Notes: generated by a model not told the origin, from the sequence alone. A DNA stretch of 64,000 bases from CAZJHD01 sp964545855 (GCA_964545855.1 CAZJHD010000021.1:1-64000), one strand, 5' to 3'. Shown: positions 17,001 to 24,641, counted from the first letter of the stretch. Program-made: numbers and translations.

Positions 17001-17131
17001 CATGTGTCTTGCGCCAGGTCGTCGGCTTCCGCATCGCCGTGGGCGAGCCGCCGGGCGAGCCGGTGGATCCACGCCGAGTGGGAGAGAGCCTCCTCGACGG
17101 TGCTGTGGATCGGCTCGCCGGCGTCGTTCAC
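14057..17131 (-). CDS. ECF sigma factor fused to membrane segments and carboxypeptidase-like repeats
   Basis: A 1024-residue protein from a GTG start. Residues about 15-75 form sigma region 2 (AEADDLAQDTWLALLQ) and about 110-165 form sigma region 4 with a helix-turn-helix (LTPAEIARRLGVPAATVRSR). Two hydrophobic stretches follow (about 175-220, including LTALAVATALAAGAALWW), and then about 750 residues of carboxypeptidase-regulatory-like modules (GAPVAGASVVATAP, GNPVEGAQLGIVQR and others). The layout suggests a cytoplasmic sigma domain tethered to the membrane with a sensor-like extracytoplasmic part, but this topology is inferred. The frame is open further upstream to an ATG at 17311; I prefer the GTG because the extra N-terminus is proline- and glycine-rich and unlike sigma factors. 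Its 3' end is seven bases from the convergent DUF4143 gene. Confidence 0.85.
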   Translation of the reverse strand: MNDAGEPIHSTVEEALSHSAWIHRLARRLAHGDAEADDLAQDTWLALLQASPSRIRRLPAWLAGAARGLASRRARGDARRRRRDASTARDGVDPSPLPSEWSARVEIHRRLLEHVEALGEPSRSAIYLRFLEELTPAEIARRLGVPAATVRSRIHRGLAELRDRLDRTTPGGRGAWLALVLPAPPGIAVAGGGSLLLPALLMKSTTLTALAVATALAAGAALWWAGPGGAPDPAISEVRGDAERREPATSGAPAPAVVAPSETRGRTETSAPPVATEAAAAAATARSFVEARLVDDARRPVARGWLRVQGGASGETEATGSGLAHVDLGVLDTRWPVLCVAGAPGFETRFVETVVAPGASAQLGDLVLGAGIQVTGRVVDPAGAPVAGASVVATAPISTSESMEQALRQGPPEASRSPRTQSGPDGTFSLSGVGIGFRTLWAHAPGFRHSPSDLLEVRAGADLAGIEVVLRRAPGADRIAGRVLDPDGNPVEGAQLGIVQRSTNIVWNASAVSDAHGFFDHPSTGPHPVRVRAEDAKGRWAPARAERSGESGEPLELRFAPARRFELRVKEPWGPPLEEFTVRALVDSDLGDETEWTVDAAAGSRGVVSLLEPAIPFRLVVEAPGHTLGRLGPFAPGAVPSPLECVLGHVPGIRGVVRARGVPVASARVTLWARVPADTVFEIDGFVSRVEIEHVSAADTNATGEFLVTSREHGDFVVRVDAEGFAPAERELLAFDPQQALEPLEIDLGPGGTIEGRILAADPALAAGRIVGIARYDGHPLSRRADAEGRFRFAGLLPGRWHVRLLDEELLPNSRSTRRSPLRGAALDLPWSCEVLEGEVTRHDIDLRDQMPCAVEGRLRLGGAPPGPWVATLSTLDPTPGLEELHVETTLDPEGRFVLRAPRPGRYRLRFDAVDGAGNETVLVATLELAAARTPWDVDLLVGALRVTNLRDRFAGKPRLVLRGEAAAGLRWVVWAPADAGDAVELPALPAGAVRALRAADDGAEAPLAEGRVEAGGTAELRLP

Positions 17132-17224
17132 GGAGGGTTCGTCCCCGCCCGGGGGCCCCGCGTTGCAGGGAAGTCGGGCACGGGCGGTGCCCATTCTGGG
17201 GCCGGCGTCCGGGGCGGGCTCGGG

Positions 17225-17263
17225 GCCGCCAGGGCCCCGATCCGGGGATCGGCGGCATTTTTT
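17225..17263 (+). terminator. Intrinsic-terminator-like hairpin in the leader of the DUF1801 gene
   Basis: GCCGCC pairs with GGCGGC around an inner CCCC/GGGG stem, and this is followed after one base by six T residues. No plus-strand gene lies just upstream, so it would act either as an attenuator in the 5' leader of the DUF1801 gene or on antisense transcripts entering from that direction. Confidence 0.45.
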
Positions 17264-17291
17264 CGAGGCGATCGCGGCGACACTCCCGCCC

Positions 17292-17837
17292 ATGCGCTCC
17301 GACGCCCGCACGGTCTCGAGCTATCTCGCGGCTCTCCCTTCTGCGCGTCGTGTCCCCTTGGTGCGCCTGCGAAAGGTGATCCGCAAGTACGCACCGGGAG
17401 TGCAGGAGGGAATGCAGTTCGGCATGCCGACGTTCCAGTTCGGCGGCTTCCTCTTCGCCATCGCATCGCAGAAGCACACGATGGCGCTCTACGTGGCGGA
17501 GCTGAAGGCCGTGCAGATGCACCGCAAGTCGCTCGCGAAGCTCGACTGCGGGAAGAGCTGCATCCGCTTCAAGAAGGGATCGGACCTCCCGCTCTCGGTC
17601 GCCGTCGCGATCGTGCGTGATGCCGTGCGGCTGCGGCGCAAGCACTTCGGGGCGACCCTCGCGAAGAGCGCGAAGAGCGGGAAGGCGGCGCCGGTGGCGG
17701 CGCCGGAAGGCACCGTGCCGAAGCCGCTGCATCGCCCCGCGCCCGTGAAGAAGGCGCCGGCGGGTGCAGCTCCGCGCGCGCCGAAGAAGGCGCCGGCGAA
17801 ACGAGCGTCGAGCGCGCCGTCGCGGCGCCGGCGCTGA
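17292..17837 (+). CDS. DUF1801-family protein with basic Lys/Ala/Pro tail
   Basis: A 181-residue cytoplasmic protein. Residues 1-120 match the DUF1801 (YdhG/YjbR-like) fold, with the typical opening TVSSYLAALP, then KYAPGVQEGMQFGMPTF and a C-terminal helix that ends RLRRKHFG. The last 55 residues are almost only Lys, Ala, Pro, Arg and Ser (for example APKKAPAKRASSAP), like the disordered tails of histone-H1-like bacterial proteins. The biochemical role of the family is not established. The tail could bind nucleic acid. The ATG at the chosen position is the only sensible start. The stop is two bases from the stop of the convergent HAD phosphatase. Confidence 0.85.
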   Translation: MRSDARTVSSYLAALPSARRVPLVRLRKVIRKYAPGVQEGMQFGMPTFQFGGFLFAIASQKHTMALYVAELKAVQMHRKSLAKLDCGKSCIRFKKGSDLPLSVAVAIVRDAVRLRRKHFGATLAKSAKSGKAAPVAAPEGTVPKPLHRPAPVKKAPAGAAPRAPKKAPAKRASSAPSRRRR

Positions 17838-17839
17838 AT

Positions 17840-18502
17840 TCACCGCTGGAGCGCGGAGAGCTCCAGCTCGGCGAGCGAGGCGAGCCGCCAGTCGGCGCCC
17901 GACACGTCGTGGTCGAGCGTCCACGCGTTGGGCACGACGACGACGCGCATGCCGGCGGCGCGCGCCGCCTTCACGCCCCACTCCGCGTCCTCGACGACGA
18001 GGCAGCGCTCCGGCGCCACGCCGAGCTTCCCCGCCGCCACGAGGAAGACGTCGGGGTGTGGCTTGCTGCGGGGGACGTCGGGGTCGAGGGACGACACGAG
18101 GTGGCGGAAGAACCGCCCGAAGCCGACGGCCGCCACGGCGGCGGCGACGGACCGCGGCGACGAACCCGAGGCCACGGCCATCGGCAGGCCCGCGGCGGCG
18201 AATCGCTCCAGGCAGCCGTTCGCGCCGGGCATGGGCCGCAGCCCCGAGCGCGCGAGCTCGCCGTAGCGCGTGTCCTTGCGGTCGACGAGCTGCGCCACGC
18301 TCTCCGCGAGCGCGAAGCGCTCCCGCGCGAGCGTCCAGAAGTCGCGTTCCCCGAGGCCGACGAAGTCCTTCGGCTCGAGGCGCCTCGCTTCGACGCCGAG
18401 GGCGTCGAGGGTCTCGAGGATCGACTGGCGGTGGAGCGGCTCGCTGTCGACGAGCGTTCCGTCGAGATCCCAGAGGACGGCTTCGATGGGGGGAGGAGTC
18501 AT
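17840..18502 (-). CDS. HAD-superfamily phosphatase (beta-phosphoglucomutase/Gph-like)
   Basis: A 220-residue soluble hydrolase. Motif I is WDLDGTLVD (nucleophile D12, acid D14), motif II ASGSSP near residue 110, motif III lysine in RSKPHPDVF near 147, and motif IV VEDAEWGVKAARAAGM near 167. The helical cap between motifs I and II and the overall length fit subfamily IA phosphatases such as phosphoglycolate or sugar-phosphate phosphatases and beta-phosphoglucomutase; the exact substrate cannot be deduced. The start is the ATG giving MTPPPIEAVLWDLDGT, because the longer frame adds only a basic, unconserved extension. It diverges from the DUF1579 gene. Confidence 0.9.
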   Translation of the reverse strand: MTPPPIEAVLWDLDGTLVDSEPLHRQSILETLDALGVEARRLEPKDFVGLGERDFWTLARERFALAESVAQLVDRKDTRYGELARSGLRPMPGANGCLERFAAAGLPMAVASGSSPRSVAAAVAAVGFGRFFRHLVSSLDPDVPRSKPHPDVFLVAAGKLGVAPERCLVVEDAEWGVKAARAAGMRVVVVPNAWTLDHDVSGADWRLASLAELELSALQR

Positions 18503-18675
18503 GGCGCGGCGTCGGACGGTCCGGCCCCGCAGTTTTCTCCAAAGCGTGGCTCCTTGGAAGCGCAAGGAAGGGGTTGACGCCGGCGCGCACCGCGCCCTTC
18601 AATCTCCGCCATCGTTTCCATTCCAGGGGGATCTCCGCTCGCAGCGCGGCGCCTCCGCCTCCCGAAGAGGAATCC

Positions 18676-19344
18676 ATGCTCTGCCGAACCCTGCTCGGTC
18701 TCTCCGCCGTTCCGCTCCTGCTCGCTGCCGCCGGCTCCTACGCCTTCCTGCAAGACCACGGCGGGAAGGAGCACGGGGGCAAGGACCACGGCGGGAAGGA
18801 GCACGCGGCCGCCGGCCACGGACAGGACCCGAGCCCCGACGAGATGATGGCGATGATGCCGAAGCCCGGCCCCGAGCACGCGCTTCTCGCGAGCCTGTCG
18901 GGCCACTGGGACGCGAAGACGACCGTCCGCTTCCCCGGAGCGCCGGAGATGGTGACGAAGGGCACCGAGACGGTGTCGATGCTCGGCGGCTTCTGGCAGA
19001 TCTCCGACTTCGAGGGAGAGATGATGGGCCAGAAGTTCTCGGGCCGCGGCACCCTCGGCTACGACCCGAACAAGAAGAAGTACGTCGGGACGTGGTGCGA
19101 CACGATGAGCCCCGCGCTCACCTACTTCGAGGGCACCATGGACGCCGCGAAGAAGACGCTCACGACCCACTCGTCGATGGCCGACTTCATGGACCCGACG
19201 AAGACCGTGAAGATGCGCATGGTGACGGAGATCAAGAGCGAGAACGCCCGGGTCTTCCGCATGTTCGAGGACCGCGGCGACGGGCACGAGGTCGAGGGCA
19301 TGACGATCGAGTACACGCGCCGCGAGGGCGGCCGCGCGAAGTAG
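18676..19344 (+). CDS. Exported DUF1579 protein with His-rich linker
   Basis: A 222-residue protein with a signal peptide (MLCRTLLGLSAVPLLLAAAG) and a short histidine/glycine-rich linker made of HGGKE/HGGKD repeats (about residues 30-50). A DUF1579 domain follows (about 65-220), recognisable by LASLSGHWDAKTTVRF, GGFWQISDFEG, GTLGYDPNKKKYVGTW and the last strand. DUF1579 is a small beta-barrel domain of unknown function found in secreted proteins. The linker could bind metal ions. A GAGG ribosome-binding site lies seven bases before the ATG. Confidence 0.88.
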   Translation: MLCRTLLGLSAVPLLLAAAGSYAFLQDHGGKEHGGKDHGGKEHAAAGHGQDPSPDEMMAMMPKPGPEHALLASLSGHWDAKTTVRFPGAPEMVTKGTETVSMLGGFWQISDFEGEMMGQKFSGRGTLGYDPNKKKYVGTWCDTMSPALTYFEGTMDAAKKTLTTHSSMADFMDPTKTVKMRMVTEIKSENARVFRMFEDRGDGHEVEGMTIEYTRREGGRAK

Positions 19345-19351
19345 AGCGACG

Positions 19352-19415
19352 CGCGGAGATTCCTCCGCGTCCTCGAGCGGCGCGGGATCGGCGATGGAGC
19401 CGGTTCCGCGCCGCT
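19352..19415. terminator. Hairpins between convergent genes
   Basis: Two stems occupy the 77-bp gap between convergent stops: a 7-bp stem (CGCGGAG/CTCCGCG, 4-nt loop) and a 10-bp stem (AGCGGCGCGG/CCGCGCCGCT, 20-nt loop). Neither has a T-run, so Rho-independent termination is uncertain; the placement makes a shared terminator plausible. Confidence 0.35.
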
Positions 19416-19421
19416 TCTCCT

Positions 19422-21131
19422 TCATCGCAGCGTCGAGCCGACGAAGCGGACCTGCCCGAGGCCCTCGCGGGCGATCGCCGTCATCCAGCCCGTGTGGGCC
19501 TTTCCGATGCCGACGCAGTGGATCTCGACCTTCCGGAAGAGGTTCATCCGCTCCAGGTCGCGCAGGAAGAAGCGCCGGTCGGCGAAGGGGCCGGGGTAGC
19601 GGTAGCGCACCATGCCGTCCGACGCGGGCTTCGTCTCGCGCCCCGTCTCCACGTCGCCCGATCCGCGGTCGGGCTCCTCGGGACCGAGGCCCGGGTAGTC
19701 GTCCCAGTTCGGCTCGCCGTCACTCAGCACGAAGACCGTGTCGGCGCCCGTCGCGAAGGCGGCCGGGTTCACGGCCTCGTCCTCGTCCTTCACGGGCCCC
19801 TCCGCCGTGAGCCGGAAGGCGAGGCGCAGACCGCCATGGAGGTTCGTCTTGCCGCGCAGCACCGGCGTCTTCGCCGTCGTGGTGCCGAGAGGATTGAAGA
19901 GATCGAGCTCGCGCTTGGCGGCGATGAGCGCCTCGGGAGTCGCCTTCGTGAGGCCCGGCGTGGAGCGCAGCGCGCGCGCCTCCGTGCCGAAGGTGACGAT
20001 CGCGAACTCCTTCCCCGGTCCGAGCTCGTCGAGGGAGATCTTCAGACACTCGCGGGCGGCGTCGAGTCGCGTCTGGATCCGATCCCAGGGGAGCCTTCGC
20101 GAGAGCTCGCTGCCGCCGACGCCCGAGAGGGCGTCTCCGAGGGCCGTGCGCTCCTCCTGCGTGAAGGGCTCCAGCATCGAGTCGGAGAAGTCGACCACGT
20201 AGACGATGCGGTGGCCGCTCGCGCGCACGCCCATGAAGGAGAGGTGCACGCCGGTGCCGGAGGCCTCGGCGGCGGCCGCCGCGGGCTTGCGTCCGCGAAC
20301 CAGCTCGCGCCAGGCGGCGGGGGAGAGACCCTGGGCCTCGGTCTCCGTGAGCGCCGCGAGCTGGCGCGCGATCGCGAGCTTGGTGCCGGGATCGAACTCG
20401 GTCCGCTCGAGCACGCCCACCACGGCGTCCGCCGCCGCGAGGTACTCCGCCGATCGGCGGAGCTTCGAGTAGCGCAGCGACCGGATGCCCGTCGCGCAGG
20501 CGGCGGCCACGAGGTGCCGGTCGAGGGAGAGCTTGGGGAGGTTCTTCGCGTCGAGCAGCTCCGTCACCAGGGGGAGCAACTCCGTCGCCCCCGTGCGTCC
20601 GAGGGCGTGGATCGCGGCGGCCCGTGCGAATCGCTTCGTGCGCGGGTCGCGCGCGAGGGCGAGCACCGCCTCCGGGCCCACCTGCTCGCACTGGGCGCGG
20701 TAGGCCTGGTAGGCGAGCCATGCGTCGACGTCGTCCTTCGCGGCGGCGGCCCAGGCGAGGAGCTCGCTGGCACCCTCGCTGAGGGCGAACTGCGCGAGCG
20801 CGCCGGCCACGAGGAAGCGCATCTGCCGGCCCGACTCGCTCGCCTCGTTCTCGTCGTCCTCCGGATTGCCGGGGATCCCCGCGTACTTCGCGTCGGTCCA
20901 GAGCTTCCGCAGGATCGGGAGCGCCCGTCCGTCCTTCGTGTCGGCGAGCGCCTCGATGGCGCGCGCGCGCCACTGGAACGACGCCTCGTTGATCGCGATC
21001 TCGAAGGCCTCCTTCGCCGCTTCGAAGGTGCGGTAGGAGGGGATGTTGCTGGCCTGCGCCGAGGACGCGGCGGCGCATCCGAGGACGGCGAGGATCGTCG
21101 GGACGATCCGGCGGCGGGCGGAGGTCGGCAT
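19422..21131 (-). CDS. Exported HEAT-repeat/von Willebrand A domain protein
   Basis: A 569-residue protein with a signal peptide (residues 1 to about 27). Residues 35-290 are helical with HEAT-like repeats (RARAIEALADTKDGRALPIL, RAAAIHALGRTGATELLPLV). Residues about 320-560 form a VWA domain with a complete metal-ion-dependent adhesion site: DFSDS (DxSxS), the threonine in GKTNLHGGL and the aspartate in VLSDGEPN. VWA domains of this type mediate protein binding outside the cytoplasm. It is last in a three-gene unit after Mrp and a methionine-synthase-activation-like protein, and its ATG overlaps the upstream stop by one base (TGATG). Its partner is unknown. Confidence 0.87.
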   Translation of the reverse strand: MPTSARRRIVPTILAVLGCAAASSAQASNIPSYRTFEAAKEAFEIAINEASFQWRARAIEALADTKDGRALPILRKLWTDAKYAGIPGNPEDDENEASESGRQMRFLVAGALAQFALSEGASELLAWAAAAKDDVDAWLAYQAYRAQCEQVGPEAVLALARDPRTKRFARAAAIHALGRTGATELLPLVTELLDAKNLPKLSLDRHLVAAACATGIRSLRYSKLRRSAEYLAAADAVVGVLERTEFDPGTKLAIARQLAALTETEAQGLSPAAWRELVRGRKPAAAAAEASGTGVHLSFMGVRASGHRIVYVVDFSDSMLEPFTQEERTALGDALSGVGGSELSRRLPWDRIQTRLDAARECLKISLDELGPGKEFAIVTFGTEARALRSTPGLTKATPEALIAAKRELDLFNPLGTTTAKTPVLRGKTNLHGGLRLAFRLTAEGPVKDEDEAVNPAAFATGADTVFVLSDGEPNWDDYPGLGPEEPDRGSGDVETGRETKPASDGMVRYRYPGPFADRRFFLRDLERMNLFRKVEIHCVGIGKAHTGWMTAIAREGLGQVRFVGSTLR

Positions 21132-22111
21132 CAGGACTTCCTCTTCAGACCGATCAGGCCCGAGACGCTCTTCTCGGGGATCATGAGGCAGGCATCGTTC
21201 AGCTCGACGCCGATGTGCTTCTTCGGGTCGAGGATCGCGAAGATGTCGCGCTGCTCCTCGAGCGGCCAGTCGCCGTAGCCGACGGAGAGCTTGCGCGCGA
21301 CGGCGCCCTCGGGGCCGCGGAGCATCTTCTCGCGCTCCACCATGAGCGTCAGGTCGAGGGCCACGGTGTCGGCGACGCAGGATCCGATGGCGTCGAGGAG
21401 GAGGGCGCGGTAGGGCTCCTTGCGCTCGCTCGCCTCGCGGGCGCGCTCCTCGCAGACGGAGCCCGACGTCACGCAGTAGACGGCGATCGGGAGCGCGTAG
21501 GCGCTCTGCACGTCCACCTCCACGTCGTACTCGTCGTCGGCGTTCGCCTTCGCCGCCGCCGCGAAGAACTTCACGATGTTCGCCCCGTGGAACGTGCGTC
21601 CCTCGGAGGCGAGGCGCACCTCGTTCCCGAAGAGCTCCGCGTCGACGAGGCCGACCATGCCGCGGGGCGTCACGTGGGGGAGCACCTCCTCCATCAGCTC
21701 GATCAGGTGCTCGAAGAGCGTCGGATCGGGGGCGACGCCCTTCCAGCCGGTCCGCGAGCGGATCTCGTTGAAGAAGGGGCGGTGCGCGCGCACGGCGAGC
21801 GACGCGGCGACGATGTCGTCGACCCAGGCGCGGAAGGCTTCCGCCGGCAGCCCCGTGGGGTTCGGGTGGTCGAGGGCGGGCGTGCCCTCGGGGCGCTGCC
21901 GCGCGATCGACGCGAGCAGCGGGACGAAGGGCTTCGCCGCGTTGGCGACCATCACGCGCCCGGAGAACGACGTCGCCATCGCCGGGAATTGCGGCACGCG
22001 CATGAGGTCGGCCCAGAGCGTCGGCCGGTCGCGCCACGCGCGCAGGATCGGCAGGTAGTTCTCCGGCCGGATCGTGTCCCGGAGCGGGTCGAAGACGCGG
22101 ATCTCCGCCAA
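21131..22111 (-). CDS. Methionine-synthase (B12-dependent) activation-domain-like protein
   Basis: A 326-residue cytoplasmic protein. The C-terminal 120 residues match the AdoMet-binding activation domain of cobalamin-dependent methionine synthase: a helical part with LLLDAIGSCVADTVA, then LSVGYGDWPLEEQ and IGVELNDACLMIPEKSVSG. The arginine of the AdoMet-binding RxxxGY motif appears as lysine (KLSVGY). No methyltransferase or cobalamin-binding domain is present, so this is a stand-alone version, and the N-terminal 200 residues are not a family I recognise. Start is TTG with a GGAG site nine bases upstream, four bases after mrp. Reductive reactivation of a corrinoid protein is a reasonable guess, but the true role is open. 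Confidence 0.72.
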   Translation of the reverse strand: MAEIRVFDPLRDTIRPENYLPILRAWRDRPTLWADLMRVPQFPAMATSFSGRVMVANAAKPFVPLLASIARQRPEGTPALDHPNPTGLPAEAFRAWVDDIVAASLAVRAHRPFFNEIRSRTGWKGVAPDPTLFEHLIELMEEVLPHVTPRGMVGLVDAELFGNEVRLASEGRTFHGANIVKFFAAAAKANADDEYDVEVDVQSAYALPIAVYCVTSGSVCEERAREASERKEPYRALLLDAIGSCVADTVALDLTLMVEREKMLRGPEGAVARKLSVGYGDWPLEEQRDIFAILDPKKHIGVELNDACLMIPEKSVSGLIGLKRKS

Positions 22112-22115
22112 GCCG

Positions 22116-23231
22116 CTACTCCAGCACGGCGAGCCGCGCGGCGCCGGCCGTGGACGCGTTGCGCACGCTCACGATCTGGGAGAGCTTGCCGGCGATCTCG
22201 CGGAAGATCTGCGCCTGCGGCGAGGTGGGGTTCGACACGACGATCGGCGCGCCGGCGTCACCGCCCACGCGCACTTCCGGATGGAGCGGCACGCGGCCCA
22301 GCACCGGGAGGTTGAACTTCTCGGAGAGCTTCTCGGCGCCGCCCTCCCCGAAGATCTGCTCCAGGTGGCCGCAGTGCGAGCAGGTGTAGCCGGCCATGTT
22401 CTCGACGATGCCGAGGACCGTGACCTTCACCTGCTCGAACATGGCGATCGCCTTGCGCACGTCCACGAGCGCCACGTCCTGGGGAGTCGTCACGACGACG
22501 GCGCCCGTGAGCGGGACGAGCTGGGAGAGCGACAGCTGCGCGTCGCCGGTGCCCGGCGGCATGTCGACCAGCAGGTAGTCGATCTCGCCCCACTCGACGT
22601 CCTTCAGGAACTGCTCGATCACCTTGTGGAGCATCGGGCCGCGCCAGACGATCGGCTTGTCCTCGGCGACGAGGTAGCCGATCGACATGGACTTCACGCC
22701 GTAGCGCTCGAGCGGCAGGAACTTCTTGTCGGCCGTTCCCTCGGGCTTCTCCTGGATGCCGAGCATGGTGGGGATGTCGGGCCCGTAGACGTCGCAGTCG
22801 AGGAGGCCCACGCGGGCGCCGGACTGCGCGAGCGCGGCCGCGAGGTTCACGGTGCAGGTCGACTTGCCGACGCCTCCCTTGCCGCTCGTGACGGCGATCA
22901 CGTTCTTCAGGCCCGCGATGGCCGGCCGGTCCATGCCGACGCGCGAGGTGACGTTCGCCGAGAACTCGACGTTCACCTCCTTCATCCCGGGGACCTTCAT
23001 CACCGCCGCGCGGCACTCGTCCTCGATCTGCTTCTTGAGGGGGCAGGCGGGCGTCGTGAGCTCCACCGTGAACCGCGAGACGCCGCCGCAGACGGTGACG
23101 TTCTTCACCATGTTCAGCGTCACGAGGTCGCGATGGAGGTCGGGCTCGATCACCGTGCGCAGCGCGTCGACGATCTGCTCCTTCGTGGGATCCTGGTCGG
23201 CGGGCTTCGGCTTGCTTCCGAAAAGCTTCAT
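22116..23231 (-). CDS. mrp: Mrp/NBP35-family iron-sulfur cluster carrier ATPase
   Basis: A 371-residue cytoplasmic P-loop ATPase. Residues 15-100 are the N-terminal DUF59/MIP18 domain, with the conserved LTTPACPLKKQIE. The ATPase has the deviant Walker A SGKGGVGKST (about 117-126), switch I LDCDVYGPDIP, Walker B VDMPPGTGD and the cluster-binding CxxC in YTCSHCGH near residue 277. All the residues that define Fe-S carriers of the Mrp/ApbC type are present, so the protein should bind and transfer [4Fe-4S] clusters to apo-enzymes. First gene of a three-gene unit; the next gene starts four bases after its stop. Divergent from the rhodanese gene. Confidence 0.95.
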   Translation of the reverse strand: MKLFGSKPKPADQDPTKEQIVDALRTVIEPDLHRDLVTLNMVKNVTVCGGVSRFTVELTTPACPLKKQIEDECRAAVMKVPGMKEVNVEFSANVTSRVGMDRPAIAGLKNVIAVTSGKGGVGKSTCTVNLAAALAQSGARVGLLDCDVYGPDIPTMLGIQEKPEGTADKKFLPLERYGVKSMSIGYLVAEDKPIVWRGPMLHKVIEQFLKDVEWGEIDYLLVDMPPGTGDAQLSLSQLVPLTGAVVVTTPQDVALVDVRKAIAMFEQVKVTVLGIVENMAGYTCSHCGHLEQIFGEGGAEKLSEKFNLPVLGRVPLHPEVRVGGDAGAPIVVSNPTSPQAQIFREIAGKLSQIVSVRNASTAGAARLAVLE

Positions 23232-23395
23232 GGGCGGTGGGTCGGTGCAGTGCGATCCGCCGAAGCGGAGAGCGGCGAGACGTGCGGGAGGATCGAAAGA
23301 GTCGTGGGAGCGTGGGACGCGCGAAGTGCGAGTCGGCGAGCCGGGATCGGCGGGCGTGGAGACCCTCGCGGTCTCGATCGTCGCCGCGGCACGCG

Positions 23396-23424
23396 GCTTC
23401 GGCCATCCCGAAGACCGCTATACT
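23396..23424 (+). promoter_or_regulatory. Candidate promoter for rhodanese-queC
   Basis: TATACT (five of six to the -10 consensus) lies 54 bp before the GTG start of the rhodanese gene, with a poor -35 (GCTTCG) 17 bp upstream. It is within the 246-bp gap shared with the divergent mrp operon. Confidence 0.35.
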
Positions 23425-23477
23425 TCGCCCCTTCGACCCAGTCGAGCAAGCCGAGACCTCCGCCCGAGCCACCCCCC

Positions 23478-23921
23478 GTGGGATTCTTCTCCAAGCTCTT
23501 CGGCGGCGGCGCCCCGAAGGACCGCAAGCCCGCGGCGTCCGGTTCGCCGCCGGCCCCGACTCCGGCCCCCTCCGAGCCCGAGCCGGAGATGCAGATCCCG
23601 TGGAAGGAGCTCACGCCCGACGAGTGTCGCCAGCGCATCGAGGCGGGGGGCGTGATCGTCCTCGACGTGCGCATGCCGATGGAGCACCAGCAGCGCCGCA
23701 TCCCGGGATCGATGCTCCTTCCGGTGCAGTCCCTCATGGCGCGCATCGGCCAGCTCGATCCGAAGGCGACCTACATCGTCCACTGCGAGCACGGCATGCG
23801 GTCCTCGGACGCGTCCGCGATGCTGACGCAGGCGGGCTTCCCGAACGTCTTCGAGATGGCCGGCGGCCTCGCGATGTACACGGGGCCGACGGAGCGCGGG
23901 CCCGTGAAGCCGCCGGCCTGA
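23478..23921 (+). CDS. Rhodanese-like sulfurtransferase
   Basis: A 147-residue protein from a GTG start (VGFFSKLFGGG). A short Pro/Ala-rich stretch is followed by a single rhodanese domain (about residues 45-140) with the strand VIVLDVRMPMEHQ, the substrate helix, and an active-site loop CEHGMRS whose cysteine would carry the persulfide. A six-residue loop fits sulfurtransferases rather than Cdc25-like phosphatases. It is upstream of queC by 33 bp and divergent from the Fe-S carrier gene mrp, so sulfur delivery for clusters or thio-modifications is a fair suggestion. Confidence 0.88.
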   Translation: MGFFSKLFGGGAPKDRKPAASGSPPAPTPAPSEPEPEMQIPWKELTPDECRQRIEAGGVIVLDVRMPMEHQQRRIPGSMLLPVQSLMARIGQLDPKATYIVHCEHGMRSSDASAMLTQAGFPNVFEMAGGLAMYTGPTERGPVKPPA

Positions 23922-23954
23922 AGCCGCCGGCTGGGAGCCCCCGACGCCCCGCCC

Positions 23955-24641
23955 GTGAGCGCTCCCCGCGCCGTCGCGCTGCTCTCGGGAGGCCTCGACT
24001 CGGCGACGGCGGCGGCGATGGTGCGGGCCGAGGGGTTCGACGTGTTCCCGCTGGCGATCCGCTACGGCCAGCGCCACGCCGTCGAGATCGACGCGGCGGC
24101 GCGCGTCGCGCAGGCGATGGGGCTGCGGGAGCTCGCCGTCCTGGAGGTCGGCCTCGGCGCCTTCGGCGGCTCGGCCCTCACGGCGGAGATCGACGTGCCG
24201 AAGGGCCGCGCGCTCGACGGCTCGATCCCGGTCACCTACGTGCCGGCGCGCAATGCCGTGTTCCTCGCCGTCGCGCTCGCCCGCGCGGAGACGATCGGCG
24301 CCTTCGACCTCGTGATCGGCGCGAACGTTCTCGACTCCTCGGGCTACCCCGATTGCCGCGGCGAGTTCCTGCGTGCCTTCGAGAGCATGGCGAACCTCGC
24401 GACGAAGGCCGCCGTGGAGCGGCGCGGGACCTTTCGGGTGCGCGCGCCTCTCCTCGCCATGACGAAGGCGGAGATCGTCCGCAAGGGCGTCGAGCTCTCG
24501 GTGCCCTTCGCGCTCACCCACTCCTGCTACGACCCGGCGTCGGACGGCGGCGCTTGCGGCGCCTGCGACTCCTGCGTCCTCCGCCGCCGCGGCTTCGAGG
24601 AGGCGGGCGTCGCCGACCCGACGCGCTACGCGCCGGGCTGA
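23955..24641 (+). CDS. queC: 7-cyano-7-deazaguanine synthase QueC
   Basis: A 228-residue enzyme of the queuosine/preQ0 pathway that turns 7-carboxy-7-deazaguanine into 7-cyano-7-deazaguanine with ATP and ammonia. The PP-loop SGGLDS (residues 11-16) and the zinc site (one cysteine, then CGACDSC) near the C-terminus are intact, together with the family strand VPARNAVFLAVALA. Length fits the family. GTG start (VSAPRAVALLSGG). No other queuosine gene is near. Its 3' end overlaps the convergent histidine kinase gene by 16 bp. Confidence 0.95.
   Translation: MSAPRAVALLSGGLDSATAAAMVRAEGFDVFPLAIRYGQRHAVEIDAAARVAQAMGLRELAVLEVGLGAFGGSALTAEIDVPKGRALDGSIPVTYVPARNAVFLAVALARAETIGAFDLVIGANVLDSSGYPDCRGEFLRAFESMANLATKAAVERRGTFRVRAPLLAMTKAEIVRKGVELSVPFALTHSCYDPASDGGACGACDSCVLRRRGFEEAGVADPTRYAPG

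Noticed and set aside
17132..17311. N-terminal extension of the ECF fusion to an upstream ATG
   Set aside because: The extra residues are Pro/Gly-rich and would overlap the divergent DUF1801 start; sigma homology begins after the GTG.
13992..18677. 1561-codon minus-strand open frame
   Set aside because: A shadow of several genes in other frames, produced by the very high GC; extreme Arg content and no domain.
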